This document shows, in pieces, positions 5,920 through 7,268 of a stretch of 7,268 nucleotides of DNA. The stretch lies in assembly GCA_001828295.1 (NCBI GenBank), contig MHYI01000249.1, positions 1-7,268 of the forward strand. Reading direction: 5' to 3'. Position numbers and translations under genes: made by a program. Under the pieces are notes generated by a model. The model did not search any database. It was not told where the DNA came from and saw nothing but the letters and a program-made list of their open reading frames with translations. The DNA is from Planctomycetes bacterium RBG_16_41_13 (lineage in GTDB: Bacteria > Planctomycetota > Brocadiia > Brocadiales > Brocadiaceae). How positions within the stretch are numbered: the stretch's first letter is position 1; every line of letters starts with the position of its first letter.

Positions 5920-6864
5920 TTACGGTAAAATAAAACCAAAATCTGAAAGTATTTTTTTCCCTTTCTTTCCTTGTACAAACTTTAAAAAAGTCTTTACGCT
6001 GGATTTGCCTTTGCCTCTTTGTAACACGGCATATCCTTGCTCCAGCCTGCTATATGATTCGGTGGGAATGATCCAATAATTTCCATCACTCGTCATCTTG
6101 GGAGAAATTGCCAGAGACATGGCAATAATACCCGCATCTGCCGCGCCCGTTTGAACGAACTGCGCCGTCTGAGAAATATTTTCACCATAGACCAGCTTGT
6201 CCTGAACCTTGTCCAATAGCCCATAATATCGAAGTGACTCCTCTGCTGCCCGACCATAAGGTGCATGTTTTGGGTTTGCAATAGCCAATTTTTTTACGTT
6301 AGACTCTAAAACTATCTTTAATCCTTCATGAGGATTTAACGCTGACTTTTTAGGGACCCAGAGCACAATCTTCCCGATAGAATAAAGGTGTCGCTGGCCT
6401 TTTACCGCAAAACCTTCTTCTTCGAGAAGCGCTGGATAGGATGCATCCGCAGAAAAGAATATGTCATAAGGTGCGCCCTGTTTAATCTGCGCATAGAAAT
6501 TACCCGATGAACCATAAGAAACTTCTACCTTGATGCCTGGGTGTGACTTTTCAAAGGCACGACAAATCTCATTCATGGCAAAATTCAAATCAGAGGCTGT
6601 AGCGATGAGTATCTTTTCGCCCGCCCGGACGTTATTGGAAAAACAAATCATCAAAAACATCACTACTGTGCATAGTAGTAACAATTTAACCTTCCTCTTG
6701 GGGCTGTCTAAAAAGTCCATAAACCATACAAAAGGTAGGGGCTGAAGATTTTCAGCCCCTACATATGGTCCATTCATAAGACTTTTTAGACAGCTCCTGA
6801 ATGGGTGGTAAAATATTTGCCAAGAGAAGAAGTTTTTATAGAGAAATTCTTTCATTTGCTTCAT
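5920..6864 (-). CDS. modA: Molybdate ABC transporter substrate-binding protein ModA with altered N-terminus
   Basis: The frame codes 314 residues, about 55 more at the N-terminus than usual. The ModA body starts near residue 83 with KILIATASDLNFAM (84-97), then VSYGSSGNFYAQIKQG (115-130), PYDIFFSAD (132-140), ANPKHAPYGRAAEES (196-210) and TGAADAGIIAMSLA (239-252). These are typical of the periplasmic binding protein that captures molybdate (or tungstate) and delivers it to ModB. A signal peptide is visible at 56-81: KRKVK, a hydrophobic stretch and VRA before G82. Residues 23-55 are encoded by a MITE-like insert at 6701-6797. The ATG at 6864 is favoured by AAGGAAG 7 nt upstream and by tight coupling to the upstream gene (2 bp). 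An ATG at 6720, at the edge of the insert, would give a normal-length protein but has no clear ribosome binding site. Confidence 0.92.
   Translation of the reverse strand: MKQMKEFLYKNFFSWQIFYHPFRSCLKSLMNGPYVGAENLQPLPFVWFMDFLDSPKRKVKLLLLCTVVMFLMICFSNNVRAGEKILIATASDLNFAMNEICRAFEKSHPGIKVEVSYGSSGNFYAQIKQGAPYDIFFSADASYPALLEEEGFAVKGQRHLYSIGKIVLWVPKKSALNPHEGLKIVLESNVKKLAIANPKHAPYGRAAEESLRYYGLLDKVQDKLVYGENISQTAQFVQTGAADAGIIAMSLAISPKMTSDGNYWIIPTESYSRLEQGYAVLQRGKGKSSVKTFLKFVQGKKGKKILSDFGFILP
6701..6797. mobile_element. MITE-like element inserted in frame in the 5' end of modA
   Basis: A perfect 15-bp terminal inverted repeat, GCTGTCTAAAAAGTC (6703-6717) and its complement (6780-6794), encloses a central palindrome with a 12-bp stem, GTAGGGGCTGAA/TTCAGCCCCTAC (6735-6762), around a GATT loop. 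The element is about 97 bp and too short for a transposase. GCTGTCTAAAAAGT-type ends are the kind seen on insertion sequences, so it may be moved by a transposase acting in trans. The exact outer ends and a target-site duplication cannot be fixed by eye. It keeps the modA frame open and adds about 33 residues. Confidence 0.8.
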
Positions 6865-6866
6865 GG

Positions 6867-7268
6867 CTATGCTTCCTTCGATAATATCAATTCCGTTGAT
6901 TTTACAATCGCCGTAACCTCATCACCCTCGCGAATATTCATTTCCTTCAAAGAATTATTGGTAATAAAGGCGTGAAGCATATCTCCCTGAGATTCCACAA
7001 AGACCTTTGATAATACGTCTCCCTGGATAATCTGTCTTACAATTCCCATTGCCCTGTTCCTTGCACTCAGCATTCCCGAAAAGGATTTTGCGAGCATAAT
7101 ATCCGTTCCTTTTACAAGCACATAAATCGTATCACCGACAGAAAGGTGCATGTCCTCACAGGAAGCCCTTGTGATAACGACACTCAAGGGTATTTCTTTC
7201 CATAAGATTTGCACATGGGCATGGATTTGACCTTGAATCACATTGACAATTTTTCCGCAAAGCCTGTT
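6867..7268 (-). CDS. Double Mop (TOBE) domain molybdate-binding protein, 5' part outside window; probable ModE C-terminal half
   Basis: The frame is open to the window edge (133 residues visible), so the gene starts outside; the GTG at 7241 lies inside the first domain and is not a credible start. Two consecutive Mop domains are visible: NRLCGKIVNVIQG through VKGTDIMLAK (1-61) and, after a short linker, SARNRAMGIVRQIIQG through VKSTELILS (68-130). Such di-Mop modules bind molybdate or tungstate at subunit interfaces. They form the C-terminal half of the regulator ModE and also whole storage proteins of the ModG type. That visible residues begin in NR, like the SARNR before domain two, fits ModE with its DNA-binding domain upstream, but this is inference. 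Its stop is 2 bp from the modA ATG and it carries the modA ribosome binding site. Confidence 0.85.
   Translation of the reverse strand, partial: NRLCGKIVNVIQGQIHAHVQILWKEIPLSVVITRASCEDMHLSVGDTIYVLVKGTDIMLAKSFSGMLSARNRAMGIVRQIIQGDVLSKVFVESQGDMLHAFITNNSLKEMNIREGDEVTAIVKSTELILSKEA

Noticed and set aside
5750..6079. 109-codon plus-strand open frame
   Set aside because: Its first half is the GC-rich repeat spacer and its second half is antisense to the ModA C-terminus; it shows no domain.

Overview
Every gene I can support in this window lies on the minus strand, so the biological order runs from right to left. The base composition is moderately AT-rich by eye. The genes are broken up by many short palindromic repeats. 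The combination of a multi-pass TMTC-like protein with a TPR tail, molybdate uptake genes and dense REP/MITE-like repeats would suit a planctomycete of the anammox type (Brocadiales). That placement is an impression from family resemblance, not a demonstrated assignment.

Right half (7268 to 4008) is a molybdate-uptake cluster. It starts with the end of a double-Mop-domain protein that is cut by the window edge, probably the molybdate-sensing half of a ModE-type regulator. modA (periplasmic binding protein), modB (permease) and modC (ATPase with TOBE domain) follow. A roughly 97-bp MITE-like element sits in frame inside the 5' end of modA. About 260 bp of palindromic GC-rich repeats separate modA from modB. 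A 21-bp motif (19/21 identical) occurs just ahead of both modB and modC.

The middle (4023 to 3643) is the most informative stretch. Four copies of a CTTAAYA unit, spaced exactly 11 bp apart, overlap the last codons of modC and look like a Pho box. Downstream there is no pstS or pstC, only two related hairpins and then the last ~45 codons of a pstA permease gene, which still overlaps the pstB start codon. The likely reading is a Pho-regulated pst operon that lost pstS, pstC and most of pstA through a repeat-associated rearrangement.

Left half (3646 to 1) holds an intact pstB, a REPIN-like double hairpin, an intact phoU and, directly after the phoU stop codon, a large membrane protein gene with a C-terminal TPR array that runs off the left edge. 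PstB and PhoU would normally work with PstSCA in phosphate import and in signalling to the PhoR/PhoB two-component system. Here the permease partners would have to be encoded elsewhere. I see no tRNA, rRNA, CRISPR array or full insertion sequence.
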